Shown piece after piece: positions 9,163 through 19,141 of a DNA stretch of 64,000 nt. The notes below the pieces were generated by a model that saw only the letters and a list, made by a program, of their open reading frames with translations, was not told the origin of the DNA and did not search any database. This DNA comes from Candidatus Nitrotoga sp. AM1P (lineage in GTDB: Bacteria; Pseudomonadota; Gammaproteobacteria; Burkholderiales; Gallionellaceae): positions 744,001 through 808,000 of the forward strand of contig NZ_AP019547.1 of the NCBI RefSeq assembly GCF_013168275.1, read 5' to 3'. The translations under genes were made by a program, and so were the position numbers. Within the stretch, counting starts at the first letter, position 1; every line of letters starts with the position of its first letter.

Positions 9163-10092
9163 TCAGCCTTTAAGAATGGACAACAAATTGCGCATGCTGG
9201 CAAAACTCGGGGCTTCGATTAGCGAGGGTAATACGGCACGCATCGCCCCCACGCGATTGCCGGTTTTACTCAACGCATAGCCGAGATTCAGGCGTGCCTG
9301 GCGCAATCGCGTGGTGTACCCACGACGTACTGCAGCGGGCAAGTTGGCCACCTGTTCACCCAGGGCAATCAAGGTACGCACATTTTCGAGTTGAGCACGC
9401 ACCGGGTCGGCACGTGTGGCACTGGCCGAGTGAATGAGGTAAACCGCCATCGGCTCGCAGATCACTCCGACACGACGGCTACGCGCAACCAGACGGGTGA
9501 GTAAATGCACGTCTTCACACACCTTGAAGCCCAACGGATATCCCCCCAGCGCCAGAAATGTGATCAGAGGCACACTGAGCGTGTGAGTATCACCAAAATG
9601 GTCGGCCACGAAAGCCTCAAATTCGGATCCCTGCATCACCACCTCGCGTGCGCCTGCCGCTTTTAGCAGCATGTGTTGCCCCGACTGCCTGCCAGCCATC
9701 GACGTGCCAATCAACTTACCCGACGGGTCACGGTATTCATAGTCTCCAGTTAAAAAATCAAGATCAGAATCACGCGCAATCCAGTCGGCGTGCCATTTCA
9801 AACGGTTGAGATAATACCAGTCATCGGCATCAAGAAAGGCCAGCCAGTCACCACTGGCTGCCTGTGCCCCGGCGTTACGCGCGGCCGATACGCCCGCATT
9901 GTGCTGATACAGATAGCGAACTTTATCACCATACGTCGCCACCACCGCGGCAGTGGCATCGCCGGATCCATCGTCCACTACAATGATCTCGTGCGCTGGC
10001 CAGGTTTGCGCTAACACCGAATCTAATGCGCGCGCCAGCGTCGCCGCTGCATTGTAGGCGGGGATAATAACGGAAAATCGCGGATTACTCAT
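9163..10092 (-). CDS. GT2-family glycosyltransferase
   Basis: The frame is open upstream to 10188, but the start is taken as the ATG at 10092, which overlaps the preceding stop as ATGA and puts the first beta strand (FSVIIPAYNAAATLARAL) near the N-terminus; product about 309 residues. GT2 landmarks are present: IIVVDDGSGD, GDWLAFLDADDWY (metal-binding DxD) and a GFKVCEDVHLLTRLV region matching the catalytic ED motif. The last ~60 residues are Arg/Leu-rich helical. It is coupled to the deacetylase-like gene above and the GT4 below. Confidence 0.9.
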   Translation of the reverse strand: MSNPRFSVIIPAYNAAATLARALDSVLAQTWPAHEIIVVDDGSGDATAAVVATYGDKVRYLYQHNAGVSAARNAGAQAASGDWLAFLDADDWYYLNRLKWHADWIARDSDLDFLTGDYEYRDPSGKLIGTSMAGRQSGQHMLLKAAGAREVVMQGSEFEAFVADHFGDTHTLSVPLITFLALGGYPLGFKVCEDVHLLTRLVARSRRVGVICEPMAVYLIHSASATRADPVRAQLENVRTLIALGEQVANLPAAVRRGYTTRLRQARLNLGYALSKTGNRVGAMRAVLPSLIEAPSFASMRNLLSILKG

Positions 10093-11279
10093 GCAGCCCA
10101 TTTCCCCAACAACCGCAACGGCCACACTAGTCCGGTGAAGCGCGCCAGTTTGGTAAAACGCGGAAGAATGTGGATGCGTACCAGCCACGCGCGCAGACGC
10201 GGCCGTAGGCTGGTTTCGATCAATTCTGTATCCTTGTGCGCCATTGCTTCGGCGATTTCCTGGGTGGATAGGAAACGTAAAGTACGATAATTAGCACGAG
10301 CCTTATCCAACAAGTTATTAAGCTCTTGCATGGCAACGCTGGCAGATTCTCCGAGAAAATTGAAGCGGTGGGTTTCCAGTAGTGTTGGGCGAGCGCACGC
10401 AGTTTGCCGCGCTAGTGCCGCCAGTCCTTGTTCAGCGCAGTGACCGAGTGCAGGCTCGAAATACTGGTCGCGCACTACGTATAGCACGTCGTTTTGGCCG
10501 CATTCGCCGTTTAGTATTTTCCGCCCATCACCCGCCGGACGGCCTTGTGCATCGCGATATTCAAGGCGCATGCCGGGAGTGACGATGCAACGCACACCGT
10601 GCGCTGACCAAGCGCGTTCGACCTCATCGTTCCACACGAAGGTAGTAGGCACGGCAACCTGCGCCGTCATTCCGAAAATACGCTGGAATGTACGGGCTTC
10701 AGTAGCAACGGCTTCATTTATTTCCGAGATTGAGAGTGGCAATGAAGGCAACACGGTAGCCGCAGTCCAACGACTTTGCAACGGCGAAGGCAAGTCTTCG
10801 GTACGCGGTAAGGTATCGCCTGTAAGCCATGCTTCCACCCGTTTGTCGGTTTGGGCGGCAACCAGAACGGCAGCGGGCCAGTAGTGTTCCATGCCATGCA
10901 ACTGAGGGGCGAACACGCCCTCAACGATGCCCGTGCGCAAAGCGGTCAGCACTGGTGCCAGACGCGCATCATCCAATACGATACTTAAATATTTACGGTC
11001 AGTAGCAGCGCGTATCGCTTCAGTGTCGGCGATGGCCAGTACAATGCCCAGTGTCATCACCGGGTGCCGCCTGGTGTGATCGCAATGACAGTTGAGCAGC
11101 TGACGAAGATCATCCAGCGCTGCCGCTTGAGATAGCATGCCCGCGCCCCAGTCATCACTTTCGATTACCAGTACCGGGCAGCACCATACCGGTTCATGCC
11201 ACAAGGCGATAAACCGCTTGGCATACAACGCCAGCAACAGCGCCCAGGCCAGCGGCGGCAGTAACAGCAGCGTTATCAT
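10089..11279 (-). CDS. Membrane-anchored polysaccharide-deacetylase-like protein
   Basis: 396 residues. An N-terminal hydrophobic helix (LLLLPPLAWALLLALYA) anchors it. The stretch VLVIESDDWGAGM and the later QLHGMEHYW match the Asp-Asp and His-containing motifs of NodB-related polysaccharide deacetylase-like proteins (IESDDWG and HGREH types), and VLETHRFNFLG near residue 310 may be the distal catalytic part. Such enzymes remove N-acetyl groups from sugars in the periplasm. The gene sits between the sulfotransferase (two bases) and a GT2 (ATGA overlap), so it belongs to the same operon. The family call rests on short motifs, and activity is not certain. Confidence 0.6.
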   Translation of the reverse strand: MITLLLLPPLAWALLLALYAKRFIALWHEPVWCCPVLVIESDDWGAGMLSQAAALDDLRQLLNCHCDHTRRHPVMTLGIVLAIADTEAIRAATDRKYLSIVLDDARLAPVLTALRTGIVEGVFAPQLHGMEHYWPAAVLVAAQTDKRVEAWLTGDTLPRTEDLPSPLQSRWTAATVLPSLPLSISEINEAVATEARTFQRIFGMTAQVAVPTTFVWNDEVERAWSAHGVRCIVTPGMRLEYRDAQGRPAGDGRKILNGECGQNDVLYVVRDQYFEPALGHCAEQGLAALARQTACARPTLLETHRFNFLGESASVAMQELNNLLDKARANYRTLRFLSTQEIAEAMAHKDTELIETSLRPRLRAWLVRIHILPRFTKLARFTGLVWPLRLLGKWAA

Positions 11280-11281
11280 GT

Positions 11282-12205
11282 TCAGAGCTTGTACCCCATT
11301 GCTCGCGCTACAGCCGTCATTTCCGGCAGCACGCGCTCGATTCGATCACGGTTACGCCCATCTTTCCATTTGTCCAGTCGAATTTCGGAAAAAGCGTTAT
11401 AGGGTGTAGACAAGACGCTTGCGCAATGTTGTTTAAGATCGTGAGTAAACGTCAAGCCACATTGTTCGAAAGCTGGCCGAAACCCAGTAACCGGGTCACG
11501 TACTAAATCTTCGTAAAAAACTTCAGTCCACTGTTGAGTGGGAATAAGTTCTTTTGCCGCAAGAATTTCTTCATTGATGGCGCGATATTGGAAAGCACAG
11601 ACATTTTCTATGGGTTTGTCCAGATACTCACGCCACCCATCGGACAGAAAGAAACACCATTGCGTATAGTGCCCGTTTTCAACAGCGACCTTTTCTGGTA
11701 ATAAATTTGACCAAGTGGCGAATTCTCCGGGTTTATTCCAACCCTCAATCAGTGAGTTGATGTTGTCACCGGGACTGCGTTTTACATAAACAAAATAAGC
11801 ATCAGGAAATAAGGAATATAAATAAGGTACACATAAGCCGTTCTGATTATTCTTGTCGACGAAGCGGGATTGCCCCGTCCAGGCATAGAAATAACGCGAA
11901 ACGTAGTCACGGTCAAAGGCGCTGGCATCAATTGCATCAAGGCCATGTGTATCCCAGTTTTTGTTAGAGAGCGGATGCATATCCACCCAGAAATCATGAG
12001 TTTCACGATTCAACGAGCCGATGGCGTGAGACTCGGAAAAGGTCTTATACACCAAAGTAGTACCAGCACGACTACAGCCAACGATAAAAATAGGCTTGTC
12101 GGCCGGAATTTGCGCTACATTCCACCACGTACCACGCATCGCACGCGCCGCTCGAAAAGAGTGAAATTCCAGGGTTTTTTTAACCTTAAGCCAAAACTCA
12201 CTCAA
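11282..12205 (-). CDS. Sulfotransferase
   Basis: 307 residues. The PAPS-binding 5'-phosphosulfate loop is clear near residue 37 (PIFIVGCSRAGTTLVYKTF), and the 3'-phosphate-binding Ser/Arg region is seen in YFVYVKRSPGDNINSLIEGW. The C-terminal part has the EVFYEDLVRDP signature common in this family. It would transfer sulfate from PAPS to a carbohydrate or lipid hydroxyl in the cytoplasm. Lying in a glycan operon, it suggests a sulfated polysaccharide. A gap of 116 bases separates it from the GT39-like gene upstream, where no clear terminator is seen. Confidence 0.85.
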   Translation of the reverse strand: MSEFWLKVKKTLEFHSFRAARAMRGTWWNVAQIPADKPIFIVGCSRAGTTLVYKTFSESHAIGSLNRETHDFWVDMHPLSNKNWDTHGLDAIDASAFDRDYVSRYFYAWTGQSRFVDKNNQNGLCVPYLYSLFPDAYFVYVKRSPGDNINSLIEGWNKPGEFATWSNLLPEKVAVENGHYTQWCFFLSDGWREYLDKPIENVCAFQYRAINEEILAAKELIPTQQWTEVFYEDLVRDPVTGFRPAFEQCGLTFTHDLKQHCASVLSTPYNAFSEIRLDKWKDGRNRDRIERVLPEMTAVARAMGYKL

Positions 12206-12321
12206 AATTTTCTCTCATCATTAAAAACGCAAAAATCAAGATAACATCCTGGCAAAATAGTATTAAGAACCAAATTTTTTACTGAATAAACACTACGCCG
12301 CAAGTAGCGGGTTTTAACTGC

Positions 12322-13986
12322 TTACTTCAAAGCGTGGCCGAGATTTTTTGCACTGTGGGATTGATGTGACAGTAACAGACCGCTGGCATTGTTCTGAACA
12401 ATGTCCCACCCGGAATTCTGCAAACTTACAATATCTACTTCAGGAAGTGGCAGATTATTAGCACTTACCCCATAGCGACCAGGAAAGAAACCAGCCCTTA
12501 TTGATCTGCCCACTAACCTGTCTGATAGATTCAATATGCCAGTGACTAATGTATTGCATTTCTCAGGCTGCTCAATGATCGAAGATCTTGATGCATCACA
12601 TCGCAGATTAACAGGTTCCGCATTCTGAACACGTGCATCACATTGAATGCGAAATACATATTCCCAATTCGACATAAGCAGGGTATTACCTTCAGAGACA
12701 CACAAATGGTTTTTTCCATTCTGATATGCATTCATCGCATCTAACCCTCTATGAATGCTTTGCTGATATTCTGCTCCTAATCTGTGTGCATAGAATGCAT
12801 GAAGGATTCCAAGGAAACACACTAAGGTCAGTCCGCTTTTCCGCACGATAGATAAAGATATATCCCTGCTAACACCAGGAATAGCAGCAAGTAAAGCAGC
12901 TAAAAAGAACGGCGTGTACTGCAAGGTATGCCGTATATTGATCATCTCACCCCATTCATAACGTGAACGTGCGGCAATTACAACACATGCACCCATTATT
13001 GAATATGTAATACACAGAAATATTGTCTTCTTCTTTTCTTCCGCTAATTGTCCCCTCCACACAACCAGCAGCATCCAACCTCCACCGATCACCAACACCA
13101 AGAGAAGAATTAATCCCTGAATAGACCATCCAACGAAAAGTCCAAGATTACGCAAGGCCGATAAGTCATATGTAAATTCTTGAATATACACTCTAACGTT
13201 GTGCGCGACACTCACCGTGGATGGCTCCATCTCGTAAGGATTCAGCGCGCCAAAGATCATTAAATTACGTAGTAATAATGGCAATATGATGGTCGATGCC
13301 CCTACTACAAAAGCTATAGCCTGCTTTATTGTTTGAGTGCGCTGTGCTGGATTGCTAACCCACAGGTATAAAAAATACACGGCGAGTGCTGCAAGTAAAG
13401 CCATATGCGCATTCCTTACTGCGTACGCCAATCCTGCAACTACACCACCCACAAAGAAAAAAATGGTTAAACGGGAGTTCAATACTAATCCAATGGCACC
13501 AACAGCAAGTATCAAGGAGAATATATCGGTTAAACCCATGGGAGCATACGTGAGTACTCCCGGTGAGAGCACACTCAGGCCAGCCAATATCACTGCGTAT
13601 GACGGACCTATTTGTTTTTTGAAACAAATGTATAACAGCACAGGAAATAAAATTGCAGACAGCCACCCTACCGCAATAGAGGCCTCTTGTGCATCCAGGC
13701 CGAAAATACTTAAGGATGCTAATATGATAGGGAATCCTATTGGAAACAAAGAGCTCGGCGTTTTATCCATTCCATTTGATCCAGATGAAATGCTAAACGT
13801 TAAACCGTTTTGAATCAGGCTTCGAGCTTGATCAATATAGTTAGCGCTATCTGGAGAGAATGGGAAAATGGGTGCGCGTAAAAATAGATGTGCAACCATT
13901 AAGATACTGATGGTTATGACAGCGAGAATCGGTAGCAGAGCTGTTCGCAATATCAACTCCGGCTGACCAGGAAAACGCCCGCACAA
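12322..13986 (-). CDS. Polytopic membrane protein, GT39/GT-C glycosyltransferase-like
   Basis: 554 residues with about ten hydrophobic helices through residue 400 and a soluble C-terminal part. The first extracytoplasmic loop carries FPFSPDSANYIDQARSL; an Asp in this loop is the hallmark of polyprenyl-phosphate-sugar-using GT-C enzymes (ArnT, PMT). The start at 13986 overlaps the upstream gene by 34 bases, and a TTG at 13956 would give a tighter TTGA coupling. It follows a UbiA/HAD fusion and an SMR-like carrier. The trio suggests lipid-linked sugar synthesis, flipping, and transfer outside the membrane. The donor and target are inferred, not shown. Confidence 0.7.
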   Translation of the reverse strand: MCGRFPGQPELILRTALLPILAVITISILMVAHLFLRAPIFPFSPDSANYIDQARSLIQNGLTFSISSGSNGMDKTPSSLFPIGFPIILASLSIFGLDAQEASIAVGWLSAILFPVLLYICFKKQIGPSYAVILAGLSVLSPGVLTYAPMGLTDIFSLILAVGAIGLVLNSRLTIFFFVGGVVAGLAYAVRNAHMALLAALAVYFLYLWVSNPAQRTQTIKQAIAFVVGASTIILPLLLRNLMIFGALNPYEMEPSTVSVAHNVRVYIQEFTYDLSALRNLGLFVGWSIQGLILLLVLVIGGGWMLLVVWRGQLAEEKKKTIFLCITYSIMGACVVIAARSRYEWGEMINIRHTLQYTPFFLAALLAAIPGVSRDISLSIVRKSGLTLVCFLGILHAFYAHRLGAEYQQSIHRGLDAMNAYQNGKNHLCVSEGNTLLMSNWEYVFRIQCDARVQNAEPVNLRCDASRSSIIEQPEKCNTLVTGILNLSDRLVGRSIRAGFFPGRYGVSANNLPLPEVDIVSLQNSGWDIVQNNASGLLLSHQSHSAKNLGHALK

Positions 13987-14318
13987 ATGAGCGCTACTCC
14001 AACAGTACGTAACATTGTGATTTGTTCGCCCAACAGTAACCCTACAATGACAGTCAATCCAAATCCCATCCCGACTAAAGGATACGCCTTACTCACATCC
14101 CAACGCGAGAGAACTCCAAGCCACACGACGGCTCCTAGTCCATACAACAAAAAACCACCAATCACGAATTTGTTTGTCAGAATTACAAAAATGGTACGCA
14201 GGGCAGCTGGTTGGGATAGCGCTTCTTTTACTTCAATGCTCGACATACCGTTTTTTAGTGCAAATTGAGCTGCAACGGAGAGAATAATGCTCGTCATGGC
14301 AATAATCAGTGTATTCAT
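13953..14318 (-). CDS. SMR/EamA-like four-helix membrane protein, possible lipid-sugar flippase
   Basis: 121 residues with four hydrophobic segments, the architecture of small-multidrug-resistance proteins and of ArnE/ArnF, which flip undecaprenyl-phosphate aminoarabinose. Conserved features include SVAAQFALKNGM in helix 1 and DVSKAYPLVGMGFGLT before helix 3. The gene begins three bases after the UbiA/HAD stop and overlaps the next gene. Context favours a flippase for a polyprenyl-phosphate sugar over a drug exporter. Confidence 0.75.
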   Translation of the reverse strand: MNTLIIAMTSIILSVAAQFALKNGMSSIEVKEALSQPAALRTIFVILTNKFVIGGFLLYGLGAVVWLGVLSRWDVSKAYPLVGMGFGLTVIVGLLLGEQITMLRTVGVALICAGVFLVSRS

Positions 14319-14321
14319 TAC

Positions 14322-15788
14322 CTACCCAATATGTATGGAATGAGCAACGAGAGTTGCGAGGAGCATCGCCAGAATCGTCATACGGCTACCCGAATCCTTG
14401 AGCGCAAAAACCAGTGGGTCGTCATGCATTTCACCCCGGGCAGTCTTGATCCATAGACGCCCAAGCCAATAAATTAAACCGATGGCAACGAACCATAAAA
14501 GTTGAGCACTAACATATCTTGCCTGGGTTTCCGCAGCACTAATAAACAAGCCAAACACAACCACGGCGCAAAGAGCAGCGCCAATCCCCAATGGCCAAAG
14601 TACAATCAGATCAGTTACACGATAGTCGCGCCCACGCGCTGCCTCCCCCCCTATCTGCCCGATAGAAACAAGCTCGGAACAGCGCTTTACTAAAGCAAGG
14701 CTGAAAAAAATAAATACTGAAAATGCGAGCAACCAAGAACTGGTTGGTATGCTGATAGCAACCGCTCCTGCAAGGATGCGTAGTGTGTACAGTAACGAGA
14801 GCATCACTACATCAATCAGCACATACTCTTTGAGTACCCAGCTGTACGCGCTGGTAAGCGTAATATAGAGAAGAAGCATCAGAAAAAAACCATTCGAAAT
14901 GAAGGCCGCCAACATGAGCGCTACCATCATCGCGCCAGCGGCCACTGTGATGCCAGTCGGAATCGTTATGCTGGCATTGGCAAATGGGCGATTACGCTTT
15001 CGTGGATGCGACCTGTCATTTTCAAGATCCCATAGGTCATTTACCACATAGGTTGCAGACGCAGCAAGCGAGAAGGCGAAAAACGCGACAATCATTGTCG
15101 TCAGCTTACTGCCATCTAAAAAAGAAAAAGCCGTCAATAACGGGACAAATAGCAGAAGGTTTTTGAGCCATTGATGGATCCGTAACGCACGAAGCCAAAC
15201 AATTCCACCTGGATTTATTCGAGGAAACTCCCGCTCAATTGGAGTCATACGCCGAGCAGCCTTTGAAACTTGGGAAGATGCCCCTACCAATATCGCAGCT
15301 TCGGCCGCCTTCCAGATAGGTAAATCGGCCGCGCTATCGCCCGCGTAAACAAACCTTTCACCGACCGTTTCGCGGATGGCTTCGAGCTTAATCTTTCCTT
15401 TCAGATTTCGTTTCTCATCGCTTGCAAGCACGCTATCGAACAACCCAAGGTGCTTTGCTACAGATTCAGCAATGCTCCGATGAGCCGCCGTGGCAAGGAT
15501 AATTCGTCGACCTTTTTCCTTTTCGCTGCGTAAGTAATCCACAAGCGGCTGTCGATAAGGCAGATTTTCAACTGAGAAATCAGCTCGTGTAGCAATATTC
15601 GACTTGAAAACAGCACGACCGCTTAGCATCCAAAATGGAAGCTTCAGCCCATCTAAGGGATTGTTTTTGATCAACCGAATGATCGACTCAATTAGCGTAT
15701 CCGTTGGCGTTAAAGTTCCGTCCAAATCAATAATTAACGGAATATATTCATTTTCAGTATTTAAGGGGAGCGAGGGAGACTGATTCAC
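14322..15788 (-). CDS. HAD phosphatase-UbiA prenyltransferase fusion (decaprenyl-phosphate phosphoribosyltransferase type)
   Basis: 488 residues. Residues 15-200 are a HAD hydrolase: the nucleophile motif IIDLDGTLTPTD with Asp21, ILATAAHRS, and VYAGDSAADLPIW. From about 205 on is a UbiA-type integral prenyltransferase with the Asp-rich motif NDLWDLENDRSHPRKRNRP and about eight helices. Proteins of this fused type are related to the mycobacterial enzyme that joins phosphoribose to a polyprenyl phosphate; the HAD part would then remove the 5-phosphate. It opens a three-gene set with a flippase-like and a GT-C-like protein. The expected product is a polyprenyl-phosphate pentose, which is inference. 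Confidence 0.82.
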   Translation of the reverse strand: MNQSPSLPLNTENEYIPLIIDLDGTLTPTDTLIESIIRLIKNNPLDGLKLPFWMLSGRAVFKSNIATRADFSVENLPYRQPLVDYLRSEKEKGRRIILATAAHRSIAESVAKHLGLFDSVLASDEKRNLKGKIKLEAIRETVGERFVYAGDSAADLPIWKAAEAAILVGASSQVSKAARRMTPIEREFPRINPGGIVWLRALRIHQWLKNLLLFVPLLTAFSFLDGSKLTTMIVAFFAFSLAASATYVVNDLWDLENDRSHPRKRNRPFANASITIPTGITVAAGAMMVALMLAAFISNGFFLMLLLYITLTSAYSWVLKEYVLIDVVMLSLLYTLRILAGAVAISIPTSSWLLAFSVFIFFSLALVKRCSELVSIGQIGGEAARGRDYRVTDLIVLWPLGIGAALCAVVVFGLFISAAETQARYVSAQLLWFVAIGLIYWLGRLWIKTARGEMHDDPLVFALKDSGSRMTILAMLLATLVAHSIHIG

Positions 15789-16158
15789 AGGGCGCGCTCA
15801 AGATTTACACAACGGATCTGCACCACCAAACCAACGGCCAGTGCTTGTTTGTCGCGTCATGATGTCATGACAGGGATTGGAAAGGCTTCTTCCGCAACCA
15901 GGATCAATATCAGACAGCCGCACAATAGTTTGACGAAGGTGGCATGGGCGCGCAATGATCTAGCGGAGAGTAGATAAGTAGTCCAACTTGGTAAGCAAAT
16001 TGAAATTCTAAATTGAAATTCGTCGATCTTCATAATCGCTTATTCTATTGAATAATAAAAGTATATTATACGTCAACACTTAGTGCGAATATAGCCAAAA
16101 TATACTCCCAACCCCAATTACTACCATAGGAATGTACATTTGATTGAACAGATTCCCT
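15789..16158. other. Intergenic region between the glycan cluster and rnhB
   Basis: 370 bases without a credible gene. The only regulatory signal I see is on the minus strand: TTGACG (16071-16076) directly followed by TATAAT (16065-16070), in an AT-rich stretch facing the UbiA/HAD gene. The two hexamers abut and so cannot form one promoter; either could pair with a weaker partner. A short imperfect palindrome (tcatgatgtcatga) lies near 15860. No clear terminator for rnhB is seen. Confidence 0.4.
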
Positions 16159-16743
16159 TCATCCCTTTTTCTGTTCCAATGCTTCTCGTACGGGTCGGAA
16201 ACTTCTTCTGTGTTCGGCGGAAATGCCGTGCATTCTCAATGCCGCCAGATGTGCCCCAGTCGCGTAGCCTTTGTGCGCAGCAAAACCATATTGGGGATAA
16301 ATATCATGCAGCAACAACATAGCCGCATCACGCGCAGTTTTAGCCAATATAGAAGCTGCCGAAATGGACGCAACACTACTATCCCCTCGCACAATGGCAC
16401 GGCTCGGGAGTCCCGTATCCGGGCAATACAAGCCATCGACCAAAACTTCATGTGGTCGGATCTGCAGCATTTCAATTGCACGGCGCATAGCTAGCAGGCT
16501 GGCACGCAAAATATTTATGGAATCAATCTCTTCGACTGAAGCCTCTGCAATCGCCCATACCAAGGCATATTGCTTTATTTCTAACGCTAGAGAATTACGC
16601 TGCTTTTCGCTGAGCTTCTTGGAATCATTTAGTCCCTCTATTGGCCGGCGGTCGTCCAATATTACCGCAGCGGCATAGACAGGGCTCGCTAACGGCCCAC
16701 GCCCAGCTTCATCCACTCCACAGATAAGCAATTGATTTTTCAC
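16159..16743 (-). CDS. rnhB: Ribonuclease HII
   Basis: 194 residues, normal length. The N-terminal [13 protein letters not shown] motif holds the catalytic Asp-Glu pair, followed by [13 protein letters not shown], then DGLYCPD and the [16 protein letters not shown] region with the remaining acidic and Lys residues. It cleaves RNA-DNA hybrids 5' of a ribonucleotide and starts ribonucleotide excision repair. The start is GTG, and GTGA overlaps the lpxB stop, so it is coupled to lpxB, a pairing common in proteobacteria. It is the last gene of the long minus-strand envelope operon. Confidence 0.97.
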   Translation of the reverse strand: MKNQLLICGVDEAGRGPLASPVYAAAVILDDRRPIEGLNDSKKLSEKQRNSLALEIKQYALVWAIAEASVEEIDSINILRASLLAMRRAIEMLQIRPHEVLVDGLYCPDTGLPSRAIVRGDSSVASISAASILAKTARDAAMLLLHDIYPQYGFAAHKGYATGAHLAALRMHGISAEHRRSFRPVREALEQKKG

Positions 16744-17909
16744 TTGCTGTCCCTTTGTTGCATACCCAGATATGACAAGATAGCTTGCGCGGCTTTATGC
16801 GCATTACCCTGCCTAAGCGTGGAGTGCATATCAGTAAATATTGCTTCCAGCTCGGTAACGGCTTGCTTGTTAGACAACCAGTTTAGCAGCGCCTGTGCAA
16901 GATTCTCCGGTGTTGCATCATTCTGAAACAGTTCCGGCACTACAAATTTACCTGCAAGAATATTTGGAAGACCGAAATATGGCTGGTATGCCTTGGGCTT
17001 TAATAGCCAATATGACAAGGCTGGCATTTTGTAAGTGATCACCATGGGACGTTTGAGCAGGGCTACTTCCAGCGTAGCGGTACCCGATGCAACCAACACA
17101 ACATCAGCAGCAATTATCGCATCGTGCGCATGACCCAATTGGATCCTGATTGGCAAATCCTGTCCCCCGCAATGCCTCAATATTTCCTCAAAAATACGAC
17201 GCGTTTCAATGGTCGCCAATGGTACAAGAAAGATTGCTTCAGGCAATTTTTGTAAAATAATTCTCGCGGTATCAATAAAGATTAAAGCCAGATTTCGCAC
17301 CTCACTCTGGCGGCTTCCTGGCAAAAAGGCGAACACATTGCTTTGTGTGGGCAAACGCATCTGCACGCGCATTGCGTCCCGATTGGGTAATTCTGGCAAT
17401 ATATCGGCCAGAGGGTGTCCAACATAGGTTACCGGAATGCCTGCCTTTTCATATAGTGGTGATTCAAAAGGAAATAATGCCAGCATATGCGATACCGCAC
17501 GCTTAATCTTGTGGATGCGTTCGCCGCGCCATGCCCAAATAGAGGGACTAATATAATGCACGGTGGGAATGCCACGTTCCTTGAGCTTCAACTCTAGATC
17601 AAGATTAAAGTCTGGCGCATCAATGCCAACAAATAAATCGGGGGGATGAGCATAGAAATATGCCCGGAGCTTGCGACGTATACCCATAATTTCACAATAA
17701 TGTCTCAGCACTTCGACATAACCGCGCACTGCAAGCTTTTCCTGCGGGAATAATACTTGCATACCAACTGCCTGCATCTTGGGCCCACCGATTCCAATGA
17801 ATCTCACGCTGGGCACTGCTCGTTTTAGTTCCTCCATCATATGGCTGGCGAGCAGGTCACCGGAAGCTTCACCGGCAACAATACCGATCACTTTTACGGG
17901 CTGTGTCAT
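16740..17909 (-). CDS. lpxB: Lipid-A-disaccharide synthase
   Basis: 389 residues, a GT19 enzyme that joins UDP-diacylglucosamine to lipid X to form the lipid A disaccharide at the inner membrane. Visible signatures: [18 protein letters not shown] at the N-terminus, [33 protein letters not shown], and [14 protein letters not shown] with the later [17 protein letters not shown]. The order lpxD-fabZ-lpxA-lpxB is the classic lipid A block. It begins nine bases after lpxA and overlaps rnhB by four. Confidence 0.98.
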   Translation of the reverse strand: MTQPVKVIGIVAGEASGDLLASHMMEELKRAVPSVRFIGIGGPKMQAVGMQVLFPQEKLAVRGYVEVLRHYCEIMGIRRKLRAYFYAHPPDLFVGIDAPDFNLDLELKLKERGIPTVHYISPSIWAWRGERIHKIKRAVSHMLALFPFESPLYEKAGIPVTYVGHPLADILPELPNRDAMRVQMRLPTQSNVFAFLPGSRQSEVRNLALIFIDTARIILQKLPEAIFLVPLATIETRRIFEEILRHCGGQDLPIRIQLGHAHDAIIAADVVLVASGTATLEVALLKRPMVITYKMPALSYWLLKPKAYQPYFGLPNILAGKFVVPELFQNDATPENLAQALLNWLSNKQAVTELEAIFTDMHSTLRQGNAHKAAQAILSYLGMQQRDSK

Positions 17910-17918
17910 ATGACGAAA

Positions 17919-18689
17919 CTAACGAATAAAACCGCGTTGCGAACGACCTAGAAAATCAACCAGTACATTTAAATCTGGATATTCTGCTGCCTGTTCTTCA
18001 ATGACTACTTTAGCCTGCTCTAACATCAAACCCGATTTGTACAAGGTTTTATAAGCGCGCTTAATCGCCATTACCGCTGTACTTGAAAAACCCCGCCGCT
18101 TCAACCCTTCTGAATTAATCCCGTGAGGTGCAGCCGGGTTGCCAGCGGCAGTGACATAAGGCGGGACATCCTGCAAGAGAACCGATCCCATTCCAATAAT
18201 TGCATGCATGCCTATTTGACAAAACTGGTGCACGATAGAAAATCCTCCTAGTATTACATAATCAGCAATCTTGACATGCCCGGCCAGACTTGCGTTATTA
18301 GCAAAAATAGTGTGGCTTCCGATCTGACAATCATGCGCCAAATGCACATAGGCCATGATCCAGTTATTGTTTCCAACACGTGTTACGCCAACATCTTGTG
18401 AGGTGCCTATATTGAAGGTACAGAATTCACGAATAGTATTGTTATCACCAATTTCCAGCCGCGTCGGTTCACCCGCGTACTTCTTGTCTTGCGGGATTTC
18501 TCCCAGTGAACAAAACTGAAATATGCGGTTGTGCTGGCCGATGCTGGTGTGTCCGCCGATCACTACATGTGGACCGATCTGTGTGTTATTGCCGATCTCG
18601 ACATGCTCACCGATGATTGAATACGCACCCACCTCAACGTTACTTGCCAATTTAGCATTTGGGTGAATAAGAGCTGTAGGGTGAAGCAT
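17919..18689 (-). CDS. lpxA: UDP-N-acetylglucosamine acyltransferase
   Basis: The start used is the ATG at 18689, which shares its A with the fabZ stop (TAATG); the frame is open to 18710 but an upstream start would add seven atypical residues. The product has 256 residues, as in other LpxA proteins, and begins LHPTALIHPNAKL. Left-handed beta-helix hexapeptide repeats run through the first ~190 residues (VEVGAYSIIGEHVEIG, IGPHVVIGGHTSIGQ), with NNASLAGHVKIAD containing the catalytic His region, and a helical C-terminus. It puts the first acyl chain on UDP-GlcNAc. Confidence 0.98.
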   Translation of the reverse strand: MLHPTALIHPNAKLASNVEVGAYSIIGEHVEIGNNTQIGPHVVIGGHTSIGQHNRIFQFCSLGEIPQDKKYAGEPTRLEIGDNNTIREFCTFNIGTSQDVGVTRVGNNNWIMAYVHLAHDCQIGSHTIFANNASLAGHVKIADYVILGGFSIVHQFCQIGMHAIIGMGSVLLQDVPPYVTAAGNPAAPHGINSEGLKRRGFSSTAVMAIKRAYKTLYKSGLMLEQAKVVIEEQAAEYPDLNVLVDFLGRSQRGFIR

Positions 18690-19141
18690 TACAATTCCCG
18701 AACAGTACACATCAATTCAGCCTCTGCGACAATCTGCCCGTCTACTTCCGCAGTCGCAGAAAACTTCCATAGGCCGCGCACATTACGGAGGAACGATACC
18801 TTTAAAATAAGTTGGTCACCTGCACTCACTGGTTTCTTGAAACGCGCTCCATCAATACCCACAAAATAATAAACTGATTTATCGTCCGGCTTGGTGCCTA
18901 GTGTCTTAAATGTCAGTATTGCCGCAGCCTGCGCCATGGCTTCCACGATAAGCACTCCGGGCATAACCGGATGATGCGGAAAATGACCGCCAAAGAAAGG
19001 TTCATTTATACTGACATTTTTCAGTGCCACGATATCCTTGCCGGGATCGTATGACAGCACACGATCGATTAGCAGGAATGGATAACGGTGCGGCAAGTAT
19101 TCCAAAACTTCATAGATGTCCATTTGGGTACCTGTGCTCAT
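18689..19141 (-). CDS. fabZ: 3-hydroxyacyl-ACP dehydratase
   Basis: 150 residues from the ATG at 19141, which overlaps the lpxD stop (TGATG); a TTG at 19144 is also in frame. The hotdog-fold motifs are clear: [14 protein letters not shown], then [20 protein letters not shown] with the catalytic His and Glu. It dehydrates 3-hydroxyacyl-ACP in fatty-acid elongation and competes with LpxA/LpxD for the same hydroxyacyl-ACP, which explains its place inside the lipid A block. Confidence 0.98.
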   Translation of the reverse strand: MSTGTQMDIYEVLEYLPHRYPFLLIDRVLSYDPGKDIVALKNVSINEPFFGGHFPHHPVMPGVLIVEAMAQAAAILTFKTLGTKPDDKSVYYFVGIDGARFKKPVSAGDQLILKVSFLRNVRGLWKFSATAEVDGQIVAEAELMCTVREL

